A DNA stretch of 14,572 bases, taken from contig DETK01000023.1 of the NCBI GenBank assembly GCA_002361615.1, positions 1 to 14,572 on the forward strand, given 5' to 3'. The notes beneath the pieces are model-generated. The model made no database searches, was not told where the DNA came from, and saw only the letters and a list, made by a program, of their open reading frames with translations. This DNA is from Bacteroidales bacterium UBA3290 (GTDB lineage: Bacteria; Bacteroidota; Bacteroidia; Bacteroidales; UBA932). The position numbers and the translations under genes are program-made. Below are positions 8,127-14,572 of the stretch, piece by piece (the first letter of the stretch is position 1; every line of letters starts with the position of its first letter).

Positions 8127-8166
8127 AAAGGTAGCGGAAAAGGTAGCGAAAAGGTGGCAGAGAAGG
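8122..8166 (+). repeat. 12-bp tandem repeat, about 3.5 units
   Basis: Two exact units of GCGGAAAAGGTA (8122-8133, 8134-8145) are followed by GCGAAAAGGTG (8146-8156) and a degenerate GCAGAGAAGG (8157-8166). The first unit overlaps the last bases of the right arm of the inverted repeat. Short iterated boxes of this kind can be protein-binding arrays (for example recombinase arm sites), but no recombinase gene is in the window. Confidence 0.7.
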
Positions 8167-8202
8167 GATGGCTGAGCGGGTTGTTCTATAAGAAAGAAAA
8201 AA

Positions 8203-8235
8203 TTTGGAGATTTCCCGAAAAAAGCGCTACCTTTG
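8203..8235 (+). promoter_or_regulatory. tRNA-His promoter
   Basis: TTTG (8203-8206), a 21-base spacer and TACCTTTG (8228-8235) match the Bacteroidota consensus exactly. Transcription should start near 8240, giving a leader of only about ten bases before the tRNA. Confidence 0.85.
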
Positions 8236-8248
8236 TCGTCCCATAGAT

Positions 8249-8322
8249 GGTGGATGTAGTTCAGCTGGTAGAGCATCGGATTGTGGTTCCGAGTGTCGTG
8301 GGTTCGAGTCCCATCATCCACC
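8249..8322 (+). tRNA. tRNA-His (anticodon GUG)
   Basis: The cloverleaf is complete. The acceptor stem is 8250-8256 with 8315-8321. The D arm is GTTC/GAGC. The perfect 5-bp anticodon stem (8276-8280 with 8288-8292) holds loop TTGTGGT with anticodon GTG at 8283-8285. The T arm is 8298-8302 with 8310-8314 around TTCGAGT. The histidine identity pair is present: an encoded G at position -1 (8249) opposite C73 (8322). The 3' CCA is not encoded (CAA follows C73), so it must be added by a nucleotidyltransferase. It has its own promoter and a terminator starting two bases after the gene. Confidence 0.97.
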
Positions 8323-8323
8323 C

Positions 8324-8354
8324 AAAAAGCCTGACCTTTCGGCCAGGCTTTTTT
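8324..8354. terminator. Bidirectional terminator between tRNA-His and the DUF4832 gene
   Basis: AAAAAGCCTGACC (8324-8336) pairs with GGCCAGGCTTTTT (from 8341) around TTTC, with one A/C mismatch. It is flanked by a T-run on the plus strand (8349-8354) and by an A-run (8324-8328) that becomes a T-run on the minus strand. It can therefore end both the tRNA transcript and the converging operon whose last stop codon is at 8380. Confidence 0.9.
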
Positions 8355-8379
8355 CGTAGGCGGGTGACGGGACTGGCAG

Positions 8380-9693
8380 CTACAGATCCGCGTCGAACTG
8401 GATCTTCTGGCCGGGGAGGATGTAGTCGGATTCGATGGTCAGGTTGTGGCCGTTGGTAGGTTTGTCGATATAGACCAGGAGGGTGTCGCCGGGCAGGAGG
8501 CCTTTCAACGAGGTTTCGCTGCGGAGGCCGTCGACGGCGAGGTAGGCGTCGCGGTAGATGGGAGCGATGCCGGTGTTGGTGACATAGGCGGCGGTCCGCT
8601 GGTCGTTGACATAGAGTCCGGTCAGGGCGAAATGATAGCCGCAGGCCATGCTGGCCTCCTTGAACCGGGCGGCCGTACCGTACTGGCCGCTCGGGGCATC
8701 GTTGGCAATCATGAACGAAATGTGATACTTCGACGAAGCCTGCTCCCAGGTAACGCCGTACATGCCGTCCGGATTCAGGAAGTTCTTCTGGTCCGCTGCG
8801 GTGTAGTAGCTGATTTCTCCGCCGCAGGCACCTGTCTGCCAGCGGGTTCCACGACCGATGGCCTTCCAGCAGTTTTCATTGTAATCGCCTTCGTGGTCCT
8901 TGTGCATGAAACTGTCGTCGAACAGGCCGAAGGTGAGTCCCATCAGAGAGGCGTCGCCCACGACGGGAGAACTTTCGGCCGCATCGATCGAAATCAGCCA
9001 GGGGATCTCAAGCACATCCGCCAAATGGGTCAGAAACGCTTTCTGATAGGCATCGGACGGGAAATTCACCCCGGGCTGGAGCGGCGTTCCGAAGATATGA
9101 TACTCGCTCCAATGTCCGAAGCCGACCTCGACGAAAGCGATGCGCGGGTCATCCTTATAGACCGCATTGAAATCGGTATAGAACTGCTTGGTAAACCATT
9201 GCAGCTCACTGTTGGTCCAGTCGGCATACCAGGTGGGTCCGTCTTCGTTTTCGTAGAACGTCTCCTTGTAATCGGGCAGCGCCTTGATATAAGCCGGGAC
9301 AGCCGTGGTGCCGGGCTTGCCGTCCACATTCCGCTCGCCCGGATACTCATAGCGGAAACGGACTACAGCCTGATGCTTCCGGGAAGCCACATCAGCGAGC
9401 CATTTATTGAAGGAACTCCAGTCATAGCGGACCACCCCGTTATCCTTTCCGGTAACAACCTGGCAAGGAAGGCAATAGGCATATTCCAAAGAGATGGACT
9501 TACCATAGGCGGCGTTCCGCTCGCGGGCGTTCTCACTCCAAAGCACAAGCCCCGTGGCAGGCTGCACCGCATCAACCTTACCCTGAACGCTGACGGGAGC
9601 GTAAGAGGCGTCCAGTTCGGAGGGGATGACCTTGGAGGCCGGATCACAGGCTACGGCCAGCACGAACAACAGGAGGACAATCATCTGTTTCAT
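8380..9693 (-). CDS. DUF4874/DUF4832-type lipoprotein, glycoside-hydrolase-like
   Basis: This 437-residue protein has a lipoprotein signal (MKQMIVLLLFVLAVAC, lipidated Cys16) and is therefore likely membrane-anchored in the envelope. The body resembles proteins carrying DUF4874 followed by DUF4832, which are thought to adopt a TIM-barrel glycosidase-like fold. Visible hallmarks are VVRFRYEYPGE (111-120), EVGFGHWSEYH (189-199, with Glu197 placed like a glycosidase acid/base), a DDSFMHKD segment (259-266), GGEISYY (291-297), and a C-terminal beta domain (about 355-437) with GLYVNDQRTAAYVTNTGIAPIYRD-like content. Substrate and activity are unknown. It starts 21 bp after the LytTR regulator stop with no terminator between, so it is probably the third gene of the kinase-regulator operon. 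The domain assignment is from memory of the family; catalytic function is inference. Confidence 0.75.
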   Translation of the reverse strand: MKQMIVLLLFVLAVACDPASKVIPSELDASYAPVSVQGKVDAVQPATGLVLWSENARERNAAYGKSISLEYAYCLPCQVVTGKDNGVVRYDWSSFNKWLADVASRKHQAVVRFRYEYPGERNVDGKPGTTAVPAYIKALPDYKETFYENEDGPTWYADWTNSELQWFTKQFYTDFNAVYKDDPRIAFVEVGFGHWSEYHIFGTPLQPGVNFPSDAYQKAFLTHLADVLEIPWLISIDAAESSPVVGDASLMGLTFGLFDDSFMHKDHEGDYNENCWKAIGRGTRWQTGACGGEISYYTAADQKNFLNPDGMYGVTWEQASSKYHISFMIANDAPSGQYGTAARFKEASMACGYHFALTGLYVNDQRTAAYVTNTGIAPIYRDAYLAVDGLRSETSLKGLLPGDTLLVYIDKPTNGHNLTIESDYILPGQKIQFDADL

Positions 9694-9714
9694 GGTAACG
9701 GCATTATTATCGGG

Positions 9715-10470
9715 TTAAATCAAGCTGCGTTGCTGCAGGTAGGCATCGAAAGCGGGACGGTAGCTGTCGGTAACAGGAATCAGGCGGCCGTCCACGATCA
9801 GGTCGCCGTCGCGGGTGACCGTATCAATCTTCTCAAGGGCGACGATGAAGGAGCGGTGAACTCGCATGAAACGCCCGGAAGGCAGCTGCTCCTCAACGGC
9901 CTTCATCGTATTGTGGGTCACGAGCCCCCGGGAATCCGAAGCCAGATGGATCAGCACATAGTCTTTCATCCCCTCGATATAGAGGATATCCGACAGGGCG
10001 ACTTTGCGCATCCGGCCATCGGCTTTTACAAAGAACGACGGATGCCCGGAGTCAGTCGCAGCAGGCACCGCAGCGGCCGTAGATGCCGCGCCCGAGCGGC
10101 CCTCACTGAGCGAAAACCACTGCTGCGCTTTCGCGACAGCCTCCAGAAACTTCTGGTAACGGATGGGTTTGAGCAGGTAATCGAGCGCCGAGACCTCATA
10201 GCTTTCAAAAGCGTATTGCTTGAAGGCAGTCGTGAAAAAAATCCGGGTGGAAGCCGGAACCATCCGCGACAGCTCGAGGCCGTTCAAGTCGGGCATCTGA
10301 ATGTCAAGAAATACAAGATTCGGCTGCAGGACAGGCAATTGAGCGAGCGCCTCCATGGAATCCGTAAAGGAGCCGGAAAGCGAGAGGAACGGCGTACGCG
10401 CCACATAGTTCTCCAGCATTTTGACTGCCAGCGGCTCATCGTCGACGATAACACAGGTAAGGGATTCCAT
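9715..10470 (-). CDS. LytTR-family response regulator
   Basis: A 251-residue response regulator of the LytR/AlgR class. The receiver domain (about 4-120) shows the acidic pair Asp10-Asp11, the phosphoacceptor Asp56 in FLDIQMP, Thr80/Thr81 and Lys101 in LLKP. An Ala/Ser-rich linker (about 124-143) leads to a LytTR DNA-binding domain (about 145-247) with the signature segments ILYIEGMKDYVLIH and RFMRVHRSFIV. It should bind DNA direct repeats upstream of its targets once phosphorylated by the kinase encoded just before it. The ATG overlaps the kinase stop by one base (TGATG), implying translational coupling. Its targets are not evident; the adjacent lipoprotein and outer-membrane genes are candidates. 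Confidence 0.95.
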   Translation of the reverse strand: MESLTCVIVDDEPLAVKMLENYVARTPFLSLSGSFTDSMEALAQLPVLQPNLVFLDIQMPDLNGLELSRMVPASTRIFFTTAFKQYAFESYEVSALDYLLKPIRYQKFLEAVAKAQQWFSLSEGRSGAASTAAAVPAATDSGHPSFFVKADGRMRKVALSDILYIEGMKDYVLIHLASDSRGLVTHNTMKAVEEQLPSGRFMRVHRSFIVALEKIDTVTRDGDLIVDGRLIPVTDSYRPAFDAYLQQRSLI

Positions 10471-11522
10471 CAGAGCAGGTTTTTAAGGCGGATCTCAACG
10501 CGGTAAAGCCCTTCTGCCACAGATTGCCGGTACGTGTACTGACCCGGATAGATCAGTTCCAGCCGGCGACGAAGGTTCACCAGACCGATGCCCGATCCGC
10601 TGCGGTCTACCGTCTCTTTTTCGAAAACCGTATTCTCGCAGACAAAGCACAGGTCTTTCCCCTCGGTATGCAGATCCATCCGGATGAGGGAATCGTTCCG
10701 CGCACTCACGCCATGTTTGAACGCGTTCTCAATCAAAGAGATGAAAAGCAACGGGGCGATCATGACCTCGTGATCGGGAAGGATCAGGGAGCGTTCCACA
10801 CGCGTACGCTCGCTGCAGCGCAGCGCCATCAGATCGATATAATTGTCCATGAAGGCCACTTCCCCCGAAAGCGGCACTTTCTCCGCTTCACTGTCATAGA
10901 GCGCGTAGCGCAGCGTATCACTCAGCTGCCCGATGCGTTCTTGCGCCTGGTCGGGATCGATCTGTGTGAGCGAAGAGATGTTGTTCAGCGTATTGAAGAG
11001 AAAATGCGGGTTGAGCTGGTTCTTGAGCCAGGTCAGCTCAGCTTCCGTACTCTTGCGGCGTTCTTCTTCCGCCTGCAGCAGCGCATCATGGGCCCGCATG
11101 GTATAGCGTACGCCCACGGCCAGGAGAATGATGATGAGCTGGAAGAAGACATGGGCCACAATGCCGCCCACATAGATGGCCCAGGCGTTCTTTTCCCCGA
11201 ACTGATCGAGCACTTCCTGCGGAACAGGCTCCCGGGGAAAGAAGACCCATAGCGTCAGAAGTGTGATCAACAGGAGATTGAACAGGTAGAACCCTCTTCG
11301 ATGCGAACCGTAGAGACACTTCGGTACCAGCAGAAAATAATTCAGGAAATATACCAGGAAAAACGGGAAGACCGTCTTTGCCGTGCCATACAGGACGCCG
11401 AGCGCCGTTCCGGAAGAACCGGTCATCGTCCAGGTCACCAGGGAAGGCGTCAGGAAAATGCCTGCCCAGACGATGATCTGGGCGACATTGACGATCAGTT
11501 TGCTTCTGAGGGGGGTCTGCAT
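10470..11522 (-). CDS. LytS-like membrane sensor histidine kinase
   Basis: A 350-residue kinase with the His_kinase (PF06580) arrangement. Four hydrophobic segments (about 11-31, 45-66, 79-95, 117-139) make a compact membrane sensor without a large periplasmic domain. A short coiled-coil-like linker (145-165) follows, then the H-box QLNPHFLFNTLN with phosphoacceptor His173. The ATPase part carries the N-box LIENAFKHG (Asn266) and G-box GSGIGLVNLRRRL (309-321). I chose the ATG at 11522: the in-frame ATG 14 codons earlier lies inside the terminator hairpin of the preceding gene and upstream of the promoter -7 box. Phosphate transfer to the LytTR regulator, whose start overlaps this stop, is expected. 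The signal sensed is unknown. Confidence 0.95.
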   Translation of the reverse strand: MQTPLRSKLIVNVAQIIVWAGIFLTPSLVTWTMTGSSGTALGVLYGTAKTVFPFFLVYFLNYFLLVPKCLYGSHRRGFYLFNLLLITLLTLWVFFPREPVPQEVLDQFGEKNAWAIYVGGIVAHVFFQLIIILLAVGVRYTMRAHDALLQAEEERRKSTEAELTWLKNQLNPHFLFNTLNNISSLTQIDPDQAQERIGQLSDTLRYALYDSEAEKVPLSGEVAFMDNYIDLMALRCSERTRVERSLILPDHEVMIAPLLFISLIENAFKHGVSARNDSLIRMDLHTEGKDLCFVCENTVFEKETVDRSGSGIGLVNLRRRLELIYPGQYTYRQSVAEGLYRVEIRLKNLL

Positions 11523-11526
11523 ACTG

Positions 11527-11556
11527 CAAAGGTAATAAAAAGATGCCCGGTCGAAA
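11527..11556 (-). promoter_or_regulatory. Promoter of the kinase-regulator-lipoprotein operon (near-leaderless)
   Basis: TACCTTTG (11534 to 11527) is an exact -7 match. TTTC (11556 to 11553) is a one-mismatch -33 element at 18 bases. Only four bases (CAGT) separate the -7 element from the ATG, so the transcript should begin at or within a base or two of the start codon. The -33 element lies in the loop of the preceding terminator. Confidence 0.65.
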
Positions 11557-11563
11557 CCGGGCA
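11537..11563 (-). terminator. Terminator of the outer-membrane barrel gene
   Basis: On the minus strand a 7-bp stem (11544-11550 with 11557-11563, TGCCCGG/CCGGGCA, 6-base loop) is followed by TC and five Ts (11541 to 11537). It begins about ten bases after the TAA stop at 11574. It separates the barrel gene from the kinase operon, although the kinase promoter overlaps it. Confidence 0.88.
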
Positions 11564-11573
11564 CAGGCGGTTT

Positions 11574-14057
11574 TTAGCGGATCAGGACCGAGCCCATCGA
11601 CTCAGCGGTGGTATTCTGGTTCAGCTGGCTTTCATTCTCGATGGTACGACGGGCGCGCTTGGCCGTGTAGTTGCCCTGCTTTCCGAAGCTCCAGCTGATC
11701 TGGAAGGTCACGGCGCTCATCGGAATCTGCGTTGTCATGTCGGACGTGAACCCGGTTCCGACCGTATGGGTACGCAGCGACATCTTGAAATCCCTGGCCA
11801 GCGGAACGAGACCGTTCACCGAAAAACTCAAGCGGTCGTCGAGGAACGTCTTGGTCAGGCCCAGGCTTGCGATGGAAAGCCCTGTCGACCAGCCCTGCAG
11901 ATTGATCTGTCTTCCTGCGCTGATCACATTGGTGCTCAAGCGAAGGTCCCAGGGAAGGGTCTGCTGGAAACCCAGCATCACATTGTAATTCCATCCGGCA
12001 TTCCGCTGTCCAAGCTGATCGCTGCGCAGGTCGCTGTAGCCAACGCTGCCGTTGAGCATGATGCGGGTCTTGGCACCGGGCGTCAGCATCGAAAAGAGGT
12101 TCAAGCTGGTATTCCGGTTCCGGACGATATTGCCATAGGTGGTGTTGAGCAGGTTGTCTGCGTCGTAGAAGCTGTACTGCGAGATACCGTTGCCGGTAAA
12201 GCTGTGGCGCAGGGTTGCATTGACCATGACCACGGGCGAAAAGTAATTGTAGACCAGCGACAGGTTGTGGCCCCGCTCCGTCTCGAGCTCCGTGTTGCCG
12301 TAGCTGAGAGCAGTCGGATCGGAGGTATCGACGTAAGGATTCAGGAAAGAGATGCCGGGGCGGCTGATACGCATATTGTAGCTCAGGCCGATATTCTGCG
12401 AAGGAGTTATGTTCCACTGGAAGCTGGCAGTCGGGACAAGGTTGCCGTAATTCACACGGAAATCACCGGATTCAGCGGAAGAGGAATAGTTCTGCCACGT
12501 ATGCTCATACCGTACGCCCGCCTTCAGGCTGACCGCACCGTAATTGCCGGTCAGTTCCGTATACGCAGCCGCGATGCGGTTGTAGAAATCGTACCGGAGA
12601 CTGCCGAACGGATTCTCCACGAAGGCATTTCCCTCCCACAAGTAGTCGGTCTGGTCGGAGGAGTTATGCCGGAAAAGCACCTTCGCGCCAGTGGAAATGA
12701 CGTGCTTGCTGCCAAGCGGGGTGGTGAAATCCGTCTGGACCGTGTGGTCGTTCGAGCCGGTACGGCCGATGCTCTTGCGGTCGGTGAAGTCGAATCCGTC
12801 GAACCCTGCCGCATCGAGAAGGGTCGTGCTGTTGTTGACGGAAGGCGCTCCGTTGAACTGATAGCTGAGCACGAAGCTGCGGCCCGGCGCCTCCGCCCAA
12901 AGATGTTGATAATCAGCTGTTACACTTAGGTTGTTCCGATCATTGACCGTCGAAAGCGTACCTGAATAACTGTAGGATCCCTGGCCAGGCGCATAGAGAA
13001 TGGTATTGGTGAAGCCATTGGTATTGCGCATCCCGAACGACATGATACCAAGGGTCGCCGATACGAGGTTCAGGCTGTCGATCTCATAGCTGGCACTGCC
13101 GTTGACCATGGCCATGGGCATCTTCATATCGGTGGAAGTATGTGTGCTTGTAGAGAAACCCACGTCCTGAACGCGGACCAGGTCCGTTTCCGTGCCCCTC
13201 ATCGTATTGTACATCCCATTGGCATTGAGACTCATGGCGAATTTCCCTTTTTGCAGGGCAGCCGTCACGCCACCTCCTGCGCCACGGTTGGAACCCATCG
13301 TCATTACCGTACCGTAGAATCCGTCGGCCGCGGAAGCACCGCCCGTCACTTCCCGGTTGGTCGTGATGTTGAGCACGCCGCCCACACCTTCCGCGTCGTA
13401 TTTCACGCCCGGATTGGTGATCACCTCGATGTTTTTGACCGTAGAGGCCGGCATCATCTTGAAGATGGCGGAGGCATTCTGCGACATCATCGGATTCGGT
13501 TTGCCGTCCACATAGACCTGAAAACTGCTGCTTCCGTTGACGGTGATGTTGTCCTGGCCGTCAACCGACACCATCGGCACCTTCCGGAGCATGTCGAGTA
13601 CCGTGGATGTCTTGGCATCCACGTCGCCGGACACGTCATACGTCATTTTGTCGACCTCCATCTTCACAAGTGTCCGCTGGGCCACCACGACACCGGCCGA
13701 GAGTGTCTGCACGTCATCCCGGATCAGGATCTCCCCCAAATCGAGCGTATCCTGCTGGCCTGGAATGACGAAGCCGCGCCGGACGGAGATCCGGCCTATT
13801 CCGCTGAACAGCAATTCGTACCGGCCACTTCCATCGAGACGCTGGAAGAAGCGGCCCTCTTCATCGGCCGTCGTATAGGCCACCGGTTTCTCGCTGTTCT
13901 CCGCCTGGAAGAACTGCAGGACGGCACCCGCTTCGCCCTGACGGGTCAAAGAATCCAGGACCTGTCCCTTTACAATGGTTTTCTGTGCAAACGCCGGCAG
14001 GCTGACCAGCAGCAGGGCCGACACAAGGATCATCACACGCGTTTTCATCTGTTTCAT
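11574..14057 (-). CDS. TonB-dependent-receptor-like outer membrane beta-barrel protein
   Basis: An 827-residue outer-membrane protein of the Bacteroidota family with a carboxypeptidase-regulatory-like N-domain and OMP_b-brl_3 type barrel. A Sec signal peptide (about 1-24, cleavage after PAFA) precedes a beta-sandwich domain (28-110). A plug domain follows (about 125-235), with the family-typical VLDMLRKVPMVSVDG and VYVDGKPNPM segments and a GVGGVLNITT end. The aromatic-rich barrel runs from about 240 to 785. The last strand reads FQISWSFG and is followed by a basic then polar tail of about 35 residues, usual for this family. No TonB box or SusD partner gene is visible, so the substrate is unknown. 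The ATG at 14057 is used; an in-frame ATG three codons on is an equally possible start. Terminators lie on both sides, so it is probably monocistronic. Confidence 0.92.
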   Translation of the reverse strand: MKQMKTRVMILVSALLLVSLPAFAQKTIVKGQVLDSLTRQGEAGAVLQFFQAENSEKPVAYTTADEEGRFFQRLDGSGRYELLFSGIGRISVRRGFVIPGQQDTLDLGEILIRDDVQTLSAGVVVAQRTLVKMEVDKMTYDVSGDVDAKTSTVLDMLRKVPMVSVDGQDNITVNGSSSFQVYVDGKPNPMMSQNASAIFKMMPASTVKNIEVITNPGVKYDAEGVGGVLNITTNREVTGGASAADGFYGTVMTMGSNRGAGGGVTAALQKGKFAMSLNANGMYNTMRGTETDLVRVQDVGFSTSTHTSTDMKMPMAMVNGSASYEIDSLNLVSATLGIMSFGMRNTNGFTNTILYAPGQGSYSYSGTLSTVNDRNNLSVTADYQHLWAEAPGRSFVLSYQFNGAPSVNNSTTLLDAAGFDGFDFTDRKSIGRTGSNDHTVQTDFTTPLGSKHVISTGAKVLFRHNSSDQTDYLWEGNAFVENPFGSLRYDFYNRIAAAYTELTGNYGAVSLKAGVRYEHTWQNYSSSAESGDFRVNYGNLVPTASFQWNITPSQNIGLSYNMRISRPGISFLNPYVDTSDPTALSYGNTELETERGHNLSLVYNYFSPVVMVNATLRHSFTGNGISQYSFYDADNLLNTTYGNIVRNRNTSLNLFSMLTPGAKTRIMLNGSVGYSDLRSDQLGQRNAGWNYNVMLGFQQTLPWDLRLSTNVISAGRQINLQGWSTGLSIASLGLTKTFLDDRLSFSVNGLVPLARDFKMSLRTHTVGTGFTSDMTTQIPMSAVTFQISWSFGKQGNYTAKRARRTIENESQLNQNTTAESMGSVLIR

Positions 14058-14070
14058 TTTGATTCGGGTA

Positions 14071-14078
14071 CAAAAATA
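14071..14078 (-). promoter_or_regulatory. Predicted -7 element of the outer-membrane barrel gene
   Basis: TATTTTTG on the minus strand matches TAnnTTTG and lies 13 bases before the ATG, giving a leader under ten bases. It coincides with the T-run of the nifJ terminator. No TTTG is seen at the -33 position, so the promoter call is moderate. Confidence 0.45.
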
Positions 14079-14107
14079 TCCCGGACAGGCCTGGGCTTGT
14101 CCGGGAT
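14071..14107 (-). terminator. Terminator of nifJ
   Basis: A 10-bp perfect stem (14078-14087 with 14098-14107, ATCCCGGACA/TGTCCGGGAT) with a 10-base loop is followed on the minus strand by ATTTTTG. It lies about 31 bases after the nifJ stop at 14139. Confidence 0.9.
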
Positions 14108-14138
14108 TTCGACGAAACCGTGGATTCCTTCGACGAAA

Positions 14139-14572
14139 TTACTCCACGCCAGCGAGGCGCTTGTAGGTTGACAGACGCCATTTGGCGAATTCTTCGGTCT
14201 TGCCGAAGAGTTCGGCGGCGTTCTCGGGGAATGACTTCATCAGGGACGCGTAACGGACCTCGCCCTTGAGGAAGTCCTGGAACTTGCTCCAGTCGGGATC
14301 GGCCTTGCTGTCGAGCTTGAACGGGTTCTGGCCGGCGGCTTCGAGCGCCGGGTTGTAGCGATACAAGTGCCAGTAGCCACATTCGACGGCACGTTTCTCC
14401 TCGGCCTGGCTGTGACCCATACCGGCCTTCAGGCCATGGTTGATACACGGGGCGTACGCGATGATCAGCGACGGGCCGTCGTAGGCCTCGGCTTCCTTGA
14501 TGGCGTTGAGGAACTGTGCCTGGGAAGCGCCCATGGCTACCTGGGCCACATAGACGTAGCCGTAGCTGATGG
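14139..14572 (-). CDS. nifJ: Pyruvate:ferredoxin (flavodoxin) oxidoreductase, C-terminal part (5' end outside window)
   Basis: The last 143 residues of a NifJ-type enzyme, which oxidatively decarboxylates pyruvate to acetyl-CoA, CO2 and reduced ferredoxin in the cytoplasm of anaerobes. The visible frame enters as ISYGYVYVAQVAMG and continues with AEAYDGPSLIIAYAPCINHG, both highly characteristic of the C-terminal thiamine-diphosphate domain. The Cys in APCINHG is probably the lone ligand completing the proximal [4Fe-4S] cluster in this family. The remaining ~90 residues follow the usual family end (NPFKLDSKADPDWSKF, then SLMKSFPENAAELF). The gene runs off the right edge; full-length enzymes are about 1170-1190 residues. 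A good terminator follows, so it is transcribed separately from the outer-membrane gene. Confidence 0.95.
   Translation of the reverse strand, partial: ISYGYVYVAQVAMGASQAQFLNAIKEAEAYDGPSLIIAYAPCINHGLKAGMGHSQAEEKRAVECGYWHLYRYNPALEAAGQNPFKLDSKADPDWSKFQDFLKGEVRYASLMKSFPENAAELFGKTEEFAKWRLSTYKRLAGVE

Noticed and set aside
8122..8166. Tandem repeats as a CRISPR array
   Set aside because: Units are 10-12 bases, directly abutting and without spacers; no cas genes are in the window.
8055..8246. Plus-strand 63-codon frame in the pbpC/tRNA gap
   Set aside because: It runs through the hairpin, tandem repeat and tRNA promoter, and its GKGSGKGSEK stretch is just the translated repeat.
8046..8321. Minus-strand 91-codon frame beginning inside tRNA-His
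   Set aside because: Its first residues are the translated complement of the tRNA, a well-known annotation artefact; the rest covers the inverted and tandem repeats.
8446..10506. 686-codon plus-strand frame opposite the lipoprotein and regulator
   Set aside because: It spans two well-supported genes and their intergenic gap on the other strand and has shadow-type composition.
11301..12929. 542-codon plus-strand frame (and 13140-14171) opposite the kinase and barrel genes
   Set aside because: Shadow frames of recognised minus-strand genes, without signal peptide or domains of their own.

Overview
The window looks like a GC-rich member of the Bacteroidales. The evidence is the repeated Bacteroidota-type promoter (TTTG, 18 to 21 bases, TAnnTTTG), the lack of Shine-Dalgarno sequences, a 16S leader of Bacteroides type, an outer-membrane barrel protein of the Bacteroidota TonB-receptor-like family, and a LytS/LytTR-type two-component pair. 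The genus cannot be fixed from this sequence.

Layout: (1) bases 1-230 hold the first bases of a 16S rRNA gene on the minus strand, its leader and a near-perfect rrn promoter. (2) 234-5620 is a large alpha-2-macroglobulin lipoprotein gene on the minus strand with its own terminator. Across a 56-bp divergent promoter region, pbpC (PBP1C) runs on the plus strand to 7953. (3) 7954-8248 is a gene-free stretch with small hairpins, a 115-bp nested inverted repeat, an abutting 12-bp tandem repeat, and a strong promoter for (4) tRNA-His(GUG). (5) A terminator that works in both directions separates the tRNA from a convergent minus-strand operon read as histidine kinase, LytTR response regulator, DUF4832-type lipoprotein (11522 down to 8380). 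(6) Upstream on the same strand is an outer-membrane beta-barrel protein (14057 to 11574), then the 3' end of a pyruvate:ferredoxin oxidoreductase gene (nifJ) that runs off the right edge.

How the genes work together: the macroglobulin/PBP1C pair matches the known bacterial arrangement in which a protease-trapping macroglobulin is linked to a peptidoglycan repair synthase. The kinase and regulator overlap by one base and are followed at 21 bp by the lipoprotein gene. This suggests a small sensory unit with a cell-envelope glycoside-hydrolase-like product, possibly also involving the adjacent outer-membrane protein.

No CRISPR array, transposase, integrase or obvious defence system is present. 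The least explained items are the nested inverted repeat with its tandem repeats next to tRNA-His, and the kinase/regulator/DUF4832 operon. Several promoters sit directly in or next to the terminator of the preceding gene.
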